Assembly (NCBI GenBank): GCA_964019695.1
Contig: OZ026515.1
Span: 131,524,849-131,588,848 of the forward strand
DNA length: 64,000 bases
From: Loripinus fragilis
Lineage: Eukaryota > Mollusca > Bivalvia > Lucinida > Lucinidae
Reading direction: 5' to 3'
Shown here: one piece after another, positions 24,501 through 36,500 of the stretch
Numbering within the stretch: position 1 is the first letter of the stretch
Layout: each line of letters begins with the position of its first letter
Made by a program: the position numbers and the translations under genes
Notes under the pieces: model-generated
Databases searched by the model: none
What the model saw: only the letters and a program-made list of their open reading frames with translations
What the model was told of the DNA's origin: nothing

Positions 24501-27500
24501 ATCCGACCAAGGACTTATGAGTTAGCTGCCCTTGAGGGTTTTTTGAATCCCCATAGACTTATAATGGGAGAAATGTTGTGACCACTCTAGTGCTTTCAAT
24601 TTTGAATGGATCTTCTTCATTCTTGCAGATAAGAAGAACAACTATAAAAACTTGGATGAGTTTGAATTCTGTCAAGATCCCATCACCTATTATGGAGTAG
24701 CTCCAATAGAGCATCTTTAAAATTTATGATAGTGTTGTGACCCTCTAGCGCCTTCATTTTTAGCTCACCAGAGCCGAAGGCTCAGGGTTAGCTTATAGTA
24801 TGGGACTCGAGCCGGCGTCCGTCCGTCCGTCCGTGCGTGCGTCCGTCCGTCCGTGCGTACACCCTTTCAAACATGAATTTCTCTGAGACCAGCTGGCCAA
24901 TCATAATCAAATTTCATCAGAAGCATTATTGGGGTGGGGGATTGACTGCATTAGGTTTTGGGCTAGATCGAATCAGAACTCTGGTTTCCATGGCAACAGA
25001 TAGCTCCCATAGGGTTATAATGCGGAAAATCTTGTGACCATTCTAGCTCCTTCAATTATCGATTTGTTCTTCTTTATTCTTGCAGGTAACAAGGACAACC
25101 ATAAAATCTCGAATGGGTTCGAAATTCGGCAGGATATGACCAGGGACTTATGAGTTAGCTGCCCTTGAGCGTCTGGAAAAATCCCCATAGACTTATAATG
25201 GGAAAAATGTTGTGACCACTCAAGTACCTACATTTTTGGATGGATCTCTTCATTCTTGCAGATAACAAGACCAACCATAAAAGCTTGGATGGGTTTGAAT
25301 TTCAGCAAGATTCCATCACTGACTTCGGAGTTAGCTGCCCTTGAGCATCAGAAAAATTAATGAATAATGTTGTGACCACTCTAGCTCCTTCATTTTTGAT
25401 TGGATCTTCTTCATTCTTGCAGGCAACAAGTAAACACATAATATCTTGGATGGGTTCGAAATTCAGCAGGACCCGACCAGGGACTTATGAGTTACCTGCC
25501 CTTGAGCGTTTGGAAAAATCCCCATAGACTTATAATGGGAGAAATGTTGTGACCACTCTAGTTCTTTCAATTTTGAATGGATCTTCCTCATTCTTGCATA
25601 CAATAAGAACAACTATTAAAGCTTGGATGAGTTTGAATTACGTCAAGATTCTATCACTGACTTCGGAGTTAGCTGCCCTGAAGCATCTTAAAAATTAATG
25701 AATAATGTTGTGACCACTCTACCTCCTTCATTTTTGATTGGATCTTCTTCATTCTTGCAGGCAACAAGTAAACCCATAATATCTCGGATGGGTTTGAAAT
25801 TCAGCAGGATCCTACCAGGGGCTTATGAGTTACCTGCCCTTGAGCGTTTGGAAAAATCCCTTTAGACATACAATGGGAGAAATATTGCAACACTATAGTG
25901 CTTTCAATTTTGAATGGATCTTCTTCATTCTTGCATACAATAAGGACAACTATCAAAGCTTGGATGAGTTTGAATTTCGTCAAGATCCCATTACATATTT
26001 TTATTTTGGAATTAGCTCCCCTTGAGCATCTTAAAAATTAATGAATAATGTTGTGACCACTCTAGCTCCTTCATTTGATTGGATCTTCTTCATTCTTGCA
26101 GGTAACAAGGACAACCATAAAAGCTTGGATGAGTTTAATTTAAAGTAGAACCAACTTTAGACTGTGGAGTTAACTTCCCTTGAGCATCATAAAAAATCTG
26201 CATAGACTTACAATGGGAGATCTGTTGTTACCACTCTAGCACCTTCATTTTTGAATGGATCTTCCTCATTTGTAGGTAACAAGGAGTTTGAATGAGTTTG
26301 ATTTCCGCCACACCCATCCACCAGCTACAGAGTTAGCTGCCCTTGAGCATCTAAAATATAACTATATAATGTTGTGACCACTCTAGTACCTTCGTTTTTC
26401 ATTTGTTTTTTTCATCCTTGTAGGTTACCAGGACATACATAAAAGTATGGATGAGTTTGAATTTCGGTCAGATCCCATAACTGACTACGGAGTTAGCTGC
26501 CCTTGAGTATCTGAAAACTACACTTTCACCAGGTTTCCATTGCAATTTTTGTTCAGATCTTCTTAATAATTGCAGATAACTAGAACCGGCATAATATCTT
26601 ATGTTTTTGACTTAATTTCTGGTCACTGTTTCAAGTTCAGAGTTATCTGCCTTTGAGCATTGTAAATTATGGTGTCTCCAAACATTATGCTGGCTCCATG
26701 GTGAGCGATCGTTGCCCATTGGGCTACTTGTTGTAAAAGAATGAGCTAGTTTTATAAAAATCTGGCGATGCTATTCCATGTAGATATGATTTACGTTGCT
26801 AAACAGGACAAACGTGATGTTGAAAAAAGCTTTGCGTTGAGATGAGAACCGTAACCAAATCGAACCATGAACGGGATTTCTTCAGTTTTATGTCAAAACA
26901 AAGAAAGTATGCAGATGTTTTGCTAGTTATAGCTCTGAACAAGAGCATTTTACAGATGCCATGTACATGACAGCCCTTATTTGTCCTTCGGACGTAAAAA
27001 AATCGAACCGATCATGTTCTATGAAGGGATAAATGCAAAGTTTTCAGGCGCAGTATCGCCTTCGCCATTGAGTTAGTTGTAGCGTCACGCTCTAGTTCCT
27101 TAGAGTAAACCTAACAGTACAGGCAGGCGTGGAGAGAAATGTGTGTAATATTGTAGTATCTACTGAAGCACCACAAACTCCCACCAATCCATCTCAAACG
27201 CTGCTCCCTGTGTACAAACTAGCACACTTACCCCTGCCCCACCCCAAGTCCTCAACTCCAAGACCCCCACAACCTTTAGCTCAGCCTTTTGCGCAGATGC
27301 GCTACAGATGTAAGTATCAGGTCTTGTCTACCGGCCCAAATATACTTGAAGTGTATATCATTTATCTACATGTATATATGTGTCAGTACATGAAAGTTCT
27401 GGTGAAACTTAAAAAAAAAATGCGCAAGCTAATCTGAGTCGTGGCACATGCGATAAGTGACAAAATCTCATGTACTGACACATATATACATGTAGATAAA

Positions 27501-30500
27501 TTATATACAGTATAATTGCGTCGGTGGACGAGACCTTATACTTATATCTGTAGCGCATCTGCGCAAAAGGCTGAGCTAATGGTTGTAGGGGGTCTTGGAG
27601 TTGAGAACTTGGGGAGGGACAGGGGTAAGTGTGCCAGTTTGTACACGGGGAGCAGCGTTTGAGATGGATTGGTTGAAGTTTGGGATGTTTCAGTAGATAC
27701 TACAATATTACACACATTTTTCTCCACACCTACATGCACTGCATGTACTGACATGGTATACTCTAAGGCACTAGAGCGTGACGTTACAACTACCTCGATG
27801 GAGAAGGCGATACTGCGCCTGAAAACTTTGGCATTTATCCCTTCATAGAACATGATCGGTTCGATTTTTTGACGTCCGAAGGATGAATAAGGGCTGTGGC
27901 ATGTGTAAAATGTTCTCGTTCTGAGCTAAAACTGGCAAAACATCTGCATACTTTCTTCGTTTTGACATAAAACTGAAGAAATCCCGTTCATGGTTCAATT
28001 TGTTTACGGTTCTCATCTCAAAGCAAAGCTTTTTTCAACATCATGTTTGTCCTGTTTAGCAAGGTAAATCATATCTACATGGAATAGCATTGCCAGATTT
28101 CTACATAAATAACTCATTCTTTTACAAAAAATCCAACCAAGCGAGAGTACCTACCTTTGTTTATCTTTTCCGTGATTTTTGTTTGATTTGATTCTTTATG
28201 TCCACTCAACAATCTTTCAGTTATGCGGGACGATTCTTCCTGGGTTTAACCAGTACTAAGCTAGGATAAATGTGTCTTGCTCAAGGACCACAACGCAGTG
28301 ACACCGGTGAGGCTCGAACCCGCTACCCTTCGGTCTCGAGTCAAGCACTCTACCACTGAGCCACTGCGCTCCCTCTTTTCCGTGATGATGCTACTACCGC
28401 GAAGGGTCCCGGATGTGACGAAGGAACAAATTTTAGTTTAGGTGATTTCACGGTAGTTCCGCTGATGCCCACCCGTGTCTTGGCCCTTTCTCCGACAATA
28501 AGTGTTAAAATGTTTATAGCATTAAGTGTACACCTAGTCAGACCTCCAGATAAGAGTGTGTACTGGAAAATTATTTTTTCATTTCTCAACCAAAACATAA
28601 GTTGTGGGTACTCAAAAGAACTGTCTCATTGAGACGGTTCTTTTGAGCACCCATAACACATGTTTAAATTGATGGGAAAGAAAATAAATGCAATTTTAGG
28701 TGCACAAACTATCCTTATCTGGGCCTGTGCTAGTTAATGCTTATATTTTGTATTTCAGCTGTTGCAAGATATATGTAAACTATGCAGCCAGTCAGGTCAA
28801 ACAAACTTGTCTGAAGGCATGACTAAAATGCTAGTGTCAGATCGCCTCACACCTAGACCTCAAACTCCTATCGTGCCATTTGAAGGTGATAACGAGGATG
28901 ACAAGTTTGAAGAAGATGAAGAGACAAAGCTGGGATGGCTGCAGAGAATTCATGTAAGTAATTGTACACCCTGAAAGGTGATTAATGTCAATTTACCCAA
29001 TACCTGTATTGCATACTCTGCTCGTTGATTAACCCTTGTGAGGCTGAATATTTTTTGAACTTAACTATATTCTCCAATTTTTATCCTGTTAACCTACAGC
29101 ATTCTATTGTTAGCATGTACTGACCTACCAAAAGCTTTGAAGCGTGACTCTATTTACAATATCGATGTGTTGTTCTAGAAAAAAGGGTTTCAGGCATTTA
29201 TTTACATTTATTATAAAAGCTTTGACATACATATATGTTCCATCAAGACTGGCTCATTTTACGCATTCTGCATCAATCGTTTGAAATAGAAAGACCCAAA
29301 GGTCATTGGTCAGAGGTCGTGGTGCGTCTATATTTTCAATCAGAGTAGAAAACAATGTGGATCCTGATCAGATGGCTTCGTCAGAAGCCATCTGATCTGG
29401 ATCTACAGTGTTTCCTTAAAAAGATACATGCGGGCTCAGTAAGGCAAGAGTTAATGTCAAATTACCCAATATGGCATACTCTGCTAGGAGATTAATGTCC
29501 AATTACCCAGAGGCTTCGCTGCTCCCATGAACAAAATGGGGAAGCAGGAGACCCATACCAAAGCTTAGACCTTTATCCACACTAGATAGTTACACATATG
29601 TAGGGTCTTCCCTGACGCACAAAATCCTAAGTTTTGGCGTATTTCAATCAAAATGACCCCAATTAATTAATCTGTGAGTCCTCCATGATGCAATTTAAAA
29701 AAAGATATCTCTCGTAAGTTTCTTCAAAAGTAAATTTGTACTTTCAATACTCGCAGATAACCAGAACTGGCATAACATCTTGAGTTCTTGAATTTATTCC
29801 TGATCACTGTTTCAAGTTCAGAGTTACCTGCCTTTGAGCATCTAAATTATTGTGTCTCCAAACATAATGCTGGCACCCAGGTGAGCAATCGTTGCCCATT
29901 GGGCTACTTGTTTCAATATTCTAACTGGTCTCTTAAGCTGAGCAGGCTGTTTTTTTGTTTTAACTGGTAGGAAACCCTGAAGAAAGTTGTCAAGCATCAT
30001 GGCCAGTGAACATGGGTGAAAGCTTTCAGGATTATTTCTGAATTCAGGATTTTGAGGCTGACTTTCCATAGAAAGTCAGCCTCAAAATGCTGAATTAGTT
30101 ATTATAGCTTCTCTGATTTATTTTCAGTTCATCTAAGGGCAATTGACCATTTAACTTGAAATTATTAATGATTTGTAGGCATACAACAAGTTTTAAAACT
30201 TGAATTTCAAAAGTTCAGGATTTTGGAAATTTTGAGCTTCACCCATGAATGTATTATTTGTTTGTAGGGAGTACAGTATTCCAAGAACTGGGACTTTCTT
30301 GGTGAACTCTTTGTTGATCGAAGTGCCATACACTGTCCACTACAATCTTTGTACATCAAGGAAATGACTGCCAGTCTCAAAAGCCATCAACATGTCGATA
30401 AAGCTTACTTGGACTTCTTGACATGTACTTTCAAAAGATATAAAGAAGGTATGATTTTTATACCCTCATCATAGAGTAGTTCGAGTCTCACCGGTGTCAC

Positions 30501-33500
30501 TGCGTTGTGGTCCTTGAGCAAGACACATTTATCCTAGCTTAGTACTGGTTCAACCCAGGAAGACCTGTCCCTGTTTAACTGAAAGATAGTTGATGGGATG
30601 TAAAGAATCAAATCAAACAAACAAACAAATCATCATAGAGTAAAAGGTCTAAAATTAAAAAAAAGAATGATACCTAGGCAAACAGTGCAGACCTGAAGGA
30701 GCAGTTCAATGAGGGCCTCACTGTTTGCTATTCTGACAACTAACCTCCAGCTGTAAAGTTTTTAGAACTAATTTTTCGCAATAACTTTTTTATCTTCAAT
30801 TTTAGCGAAATGTTTTCGCCATGAAAAGTATTCAGGAACATCTCTGCCAACTTCTCCAAATGGTTCCAACATCCTAGATGCTGCAGGTTCCTGTGTGCTT
30901 AGATGTACTCTTTGAACATTTTAAGCAAAGCGCAAATAAACCAAATGCAAGATGTCAGTCAAAAAGTTACATTGCACTGCCCTAATTCATTTACTAAAGC
31001 GATGGATGGCTTGTTCAAATATAATAGAAATCCCGCCTGATTTGCTTGTGCGTTAAGCTAGTAGGGTCATCTCAAAATCCTTCATTTCGTAGCACGTGCA
31101 TAAGAGAAAAATTGCATGTCATGCGATAACCCAGTCTTTGTTCCCACAAATGAGTCTGCTTTATGTTGATTCTGCATATGCACGGTAAATTCTGAGTATG
31201 TTAACGGAAGTTTTATGTTAAATGCACAGCCTTTGAAAAATGGGATATGCACCGCTTCCGAATATTTTTAAACTACCCCTTTCTGTCACGCCTATACCAA
31301 TTTTACCTGTCATTAAAAGACTTAGAAATTTAGGAGGAATTCAATATATTGCAAAATCTTTATCTATTTACACAAAAATCTGTTTGCGCCACAAGCACAA
31401 GACCTTTTTGAGAAGTTGATGGAAATTCTCCTCTACAAATTTCATTGTAACAAATATTGCTATAATTGAAGATAAAAAAGTTATTGCGAAAAATTAGTTC
31501 TTAAAACTTAACAGCTTGAGTTTAGTTATTGATTCAAAGAAATAAAAACAAAGTTTTTCTTGGGTTGATATGAGATAAAAAGTCAAAAACTTTAAAACAT
31601 TTACTAATCAGCAAAATAATCTTGCACATCATTCTTTAGAAACATATGTATTGGCGTCTCAAAAGACCCATGTTACTGAGGCTGTTCTTTCAAGTATCCT
31701 TTACATATGATTTGATTGCAAATTCTAACACATCTCACCTATAGAGCCAGTGCTAAAAAATGTGTTATATCAAACGATATAGTCACAGTTTTGAAAGCGT
31801 ATGGAAAGCGTGCACTAGCTGACGTCAATTGTGACTGCAAAACGACGTCAATTGTCGCATTAGACGGTGTAACGTCCTTTTTAGGCTTGAAAGATGTTAC
31901 ATATTCATGTAAGTGTATGCGACACAATCCAACTTTTGGCGGATTTCTTCAGTACAATGGTGGAAAGTTGGGAGAAGCTGAAGACTTCAAATGTGTTTTC
32001 GTTGTTTACAATAGTGTAAGAATTGAAATAGATCAGCTCTAGTGTGTGAACTGTTGAGTAATAATTCACTGTTTGTCAGTCAGTTGTCCGAATATGAATC
32101 ACTCGTGCTACAACAATTCACAGCTAGAGCTGCTCTTTTTCTTAAATATGGACACCCACCTCATCTGGATGTCTGCCTCAACATTCAAGAAACAGATGTA
32201 TTATATTAGAGCTAAGCTGCTTTGAATGTGTCTGTTCAAATTGAGCCTTCTGTCCAAAATAAATAATCAAATAAACATTTGATATTAACCCTTTGTATAC
32301 TGGAAACCCCTAAATTGGTACTTTGGCAAACAGTGAAGACCTAGATGAAATGCAGCATAATGCTGCATTTCATCAGGATCTGCACTGTTTGCTAAGATTA
32401 AAACAACCTTCGAAAAGAAAAAAAAAACAACATCAAAATTTAAAAAATCCTACCTGTGACCCCGTAAAGTACACAATGGGCAGCCCCATATTTATTGTAT
32501 CAATATGAAAAAGAATTTTCAATTACACACTCTTATCTGGAGGCCTTGCAATATTAATAAAAATACTTTGGATTTTTCAGCTTTTACAGAATCAGCTGAC
32601 AACAGTGCTAAGCTAGATATGGAGGGTCTAGCGGTGATCGGTAACAATCTGTTGGTATTTTGTGCCGAGAGCAAGCAGTGGGAAACTGGGTATCAGATAC
32701 TTCGTGCGATGACACATTTCCACTTAGAATATTTAAAGTACTGTGGACCATATCGTCATATATCCCTCATCGCCATGGAGACCTGTTTACAGTTCTTCCA
32801 ACCAGAATCTGCTTTACAGATTCTAAAAGGTAGAGTTTATGTCCCTGACAATGTAACATTTAGTTGATTTATATACTATTCGGTATTACTATTCGACATT
32901 AACCAATACAAGCCTAGCATCTTTTTTGTGGGACATCGGCAAACAGTGCGAAACCAGATCAGACGCCACAGAACGTGGCGTCTGATCAGGTTCTCCACTG
33001 CTCACAGAAGTTGCTTTTAAAATTTCAATAAAAATGTAAAATACAACCCAACCGCCTTAAAATTGGAAATGGACTCTTCCAAATCATAATGGTGGGAAAT
33101 TCCATTGGCATAAATGGATTAACTGATGTCATTATTAAGTGTTTGTATAAGCCAGCCAACATAGGTAAAGATATACAAAATTTTTGAGCGTTCAAATTGC
33201 AAACATTTTCTTTCATTATATGTTGTGGGTGCTCAAAAGAAAGGTCACATTGAGACAGTTCTTTTGAGTACCCGCAAAATATATTTTGGTTGATAAATAA
33301 GAAAAAATTATTTTAAAGTACACACTCTTAATGAGAGGCCTGAGTCCATTATGCAAGTGTATCTGCCAGCTTATGAAGGATAAAGGAATTCATCACATAC
33401 AGTAAAAACTTGATTTTCAAACTCTGCTAGTTTGAAAAACCTGCTAATGCCAATTAAGTTTTGATACAATGGATTCAGAGAATAGGGCAGCCGGGCCGCG

Positions 33501-36500
33501 TAGCGCAGTCGGTAACGTGTCTGGCTACAGATGTGTGTCTGACTGCAGATCCAGGGGTCGCGAGTTTGATCCCGGTCCGGTCCCATACTTTCGTGGAGAT
33601 TGATCATGAAATGATTTCTACGGTCATTCTCCTCCCTTCCGCTGATTCATTCAAGAAGGGTTGTTGTCAGTTACAAGCGAAAGTATGTGCACGAATTACT
33701 GGTTAACCGCTTGTTCAAGCCTGCCCAGGAAAAAGTGTGGTTAGGTGAACTGACCGTCCCGCAATGACCATAGCTGTTGACTTGGGACGCAAAGCAACAA
33801 AAACAAACAAACAGAGAATAGGGCACATTTATCCCCACACTTTTTAGCTCAACTGAGCCAAGGGATCAAGGAGTGCTTTTGTGATGTGTATCACCCTTCC
33901 AGATGAGCTCATATAAAGGCACTTCTTGGGTAATACCCTTGTCTAGTACTCTTGGACAATGTAGCCAGTAAACATGGGCACTAGATGAGTATGTCAACTG
34001 ATTGTTGGGTAAGTATAGGCTGATTCTTAACTTTGGAGTACTAAGCAATTTTCCATCAGCATATAATTCTGTCCATCCGTCATCTGTCAGTCAACTATTT
34101 GATTTAAACAACATCTTAACCACCTTGTGGAATTTCATCAAACTTCACAGGAATGATCTTTTGATGGCCCTCTTTGGAAGTTGTTCAATTCCATGCAGAA
34201 TTCTGGTTGCCATGACATGTAAAAAAGCAAAAAAACAACTACAAAAAACAAAAAAAAAAAGCAAAGATTAGGTACCAATTACACTTTATTTTTCTGTCTA
34301 TAATTTACTGGCTCACTCAATTCAGAAAATTATGCCAGAGAGTGCTCTAACTTAAAAATTTACAAGAAGAAATCTGTTAAAGTAAGGAATAGCCATTTAA
34401 CAAGTTCATTAGTTTTTTATCATTATCTAGCGGGGAATAAAAAGCACTCATCATTTTTCAGATACAAATGTAAATATGACAGACAGCTCAAGGCGGCGAT
34501 TCCTACATGTTGTACTGCCGAGTTTCTTCACCCAGTTGTTGACGAAGACGAAATACCTGGATTGTTACTTCATTCTCTCAGTGACTTTTAGTGGTCAATA
34601 CAAAGGTAATCATAGACCCAGATATAACATTTCATGAGCGTAAAATGGTGATTATTTTCTTAACCATCGATTTAAACATGTGTTTTGGGTGCTTAAAAGA
34701 ACCGTCTCATTGAGACGGTTCTTTTGAGTACCCACAACATATGTTTTGGATGAGACATAAAGAAAATAGTTTTGCAATACACACTCTTATCTGGAGAGGC
34801 CTTTGTAATTGGTGCAAATTTAATTCTTTTCTTGCTAGCGGTGACTTTTGCCATCTGCTGATAACCTTTGCAAACAGTTTGGACCCAGATCAAGGCCGAC
34901 AGAATGTCGGTCCTAATCTGGATCCAAACTGTTTGATACTGTAATAGTGTTAACATTTTTGAAAAGTAAATTTTGAAAAATGTCGGCAGGCAAATACAAA
35001 GACACAAAAAAATTACTTGTATGCAAAGATTTAAGTGGACCCTAGTTTTGCTAATTTTATTACCGCATGGGTGAAAGTTTTCAGGATTATTCCTGTATTT
35101 AGGATTTTGAGGCTTACTTTGCATAGAAGGTCATCCTCAAAATACGGAATTATGGTAGCTATGGTTTTCAGGGTTGGAATTAAAAAATGCTTCTCAGAAA
35201 AGCAAACCGGGAAGATCTTTAGAAGCAGTCTGACCTGGGTCTGTGCATTTTGTCTAGGTCCTTTTGGCAGGGAACTAGTGTTCTAAATTCTAAAACATCT
35301 ATCGAAGCCATAATAGTTTTTCTAATTATTTTCTGATTGTCTAATTTAAAAGTTAAATAACCATTTAAACTTGAAATTTTTAATATTTTATATATATAAT
35401 GTGCATTATTTCCACTTGTAGTTTTTATAGTGACTATTTGTATCATTGATCCAGCTTCATATATTCATCATTTCATGCACTCTTTGCCATCTTATGGCTT
35501 CGCTAGGGAAAGTCATTTTATTATGTTATTTTTGAGGTTACATTATTTGGCATTTTGACTTCACATAGTTGCATGTACATAAGTTTCTAGTGTACATGGA
35601 CAACAATAAACCAATTTAAACACTTATGAAAGAATAAATCCCAAACTAATATGCGAAAAACCTTTTTTGAGTTGTACTGATTTTTCTTTTAGAATTTTCA
35701 ACTCAACTCAGCATGAAATTGTAATTGCTCAAAACAAACAAAGTAGCAAAAAATTAAAGTTTTTTTCCTGCTTAAAACACTCTGGTGACAGTTTGTGTAT
35801 TTATCCTGCTTATAAATATTAAAATGCCAACGTTTTTTGGCATTTCAATATTTATGAGCAGGATAAATTTCATGCTCATTTGTGTTGAGTGTGAAAAAAG
35901 TTTTAATACCTTGGGGCGAGGTGGGGGGGAATTTTATGCAATTTGTATGACAGTTATATCTCTCTTTGCAGACTGTCAGAAACAGGATCTCAACAATTCT
36001 AGTAAGTGCATTTATTGAGTTAGATTAAGATAAAAATCCAGAAAAGAAATCAACTGTCTTAAATTATTAGTAGACAAATATTTTGACACTTTGTATTGTC
36101 AGTTTAGTTTGTAAACGATATACAGCAAAGAACTGATTATTGCTATTACAAGTTATTGTATGTTACAAGAGTATAGCTCTCCATGTTAGGGAGTGCAGTG
36201 GCTCAGTGATAGAGCTTAAGACCCGTCCCGACATAACTGAAAAATTGTTGACTTGGGCATAAAGAATCAAATCAAACAAAAAATCTCTGTGTAAGACTTG
36301 AGATTTAGGGATAGTTTGTGCGAGACTTATCAAATGCACTGTGTTGTTTCCTTGAGCAAGACACTAGACTTCATGATCATCCTCTGCGTAATAGAAGACA
36401 GAAAAACAACCTGATATGACTGAATTTTTTTTTTGGACTTGGATGTAAAGCATTAACACAAACAAATTAATCATTTAAATACTGTGCTTAAACTCACCAG

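Larger units (their letters stand above)
23632..28477. mobile_element. Long inverted-repeat (foldback) element, 4.85 kb with insertions
   Basis: Ends CACAGGTGGGCATCAGCGGA and TCCGCTGATGCCCACCCGTG. The two arms stay complementary for roughly 0.8 kb each once later insertions are removed, meeting at a short centre near 27425. The left arm is split by the tandem array 23772-26732, the right arm by a SINE at 28177-28373. The uninterrupted sequence of the opposite arm shows each empty site. I see no convincing target duplication and no transposase. Confidence 0.88.
28954..30267 (+). other. Intron 9: contents
   Basis: Holds a family A hairpin (29348-29415, core AGATGGCTTC), an array tail fragment (29755-29911, ends CCATTGGGCTACTTGTTT) and MITE family D (30012-30247). 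The stretch 28985-29340 has short dispersed repeat fragments also seen at 43800-43990 but no clear element. Confidence 0.65.

Noticed and set aside
24018..26400. CRISPR-like array
   Set aside because: Units are about 160 bp, degenerate, without short invariant repeats and unique spacers, in a eukaryotic intron.
27129..27853. Paired 100-codon frames in the two arms of the long inverted repeat as a gene pair
   Set aside because: They are the same sequence in two orientations; the differences are mostly amino-acid-changing and no splice or start context is convincing.
31716..32042. 108-codon frame in intron 10 as a nested gene
   Set aside because: No initiation context, no homology recognised, no splice compatibility; kept only as unassigned sequence.
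34693..35124. 143-codon minus-strand frame
   Set aside because: Spans family B, hairpin A and family D repeats; similar peptides appear wherever these repeats occur.
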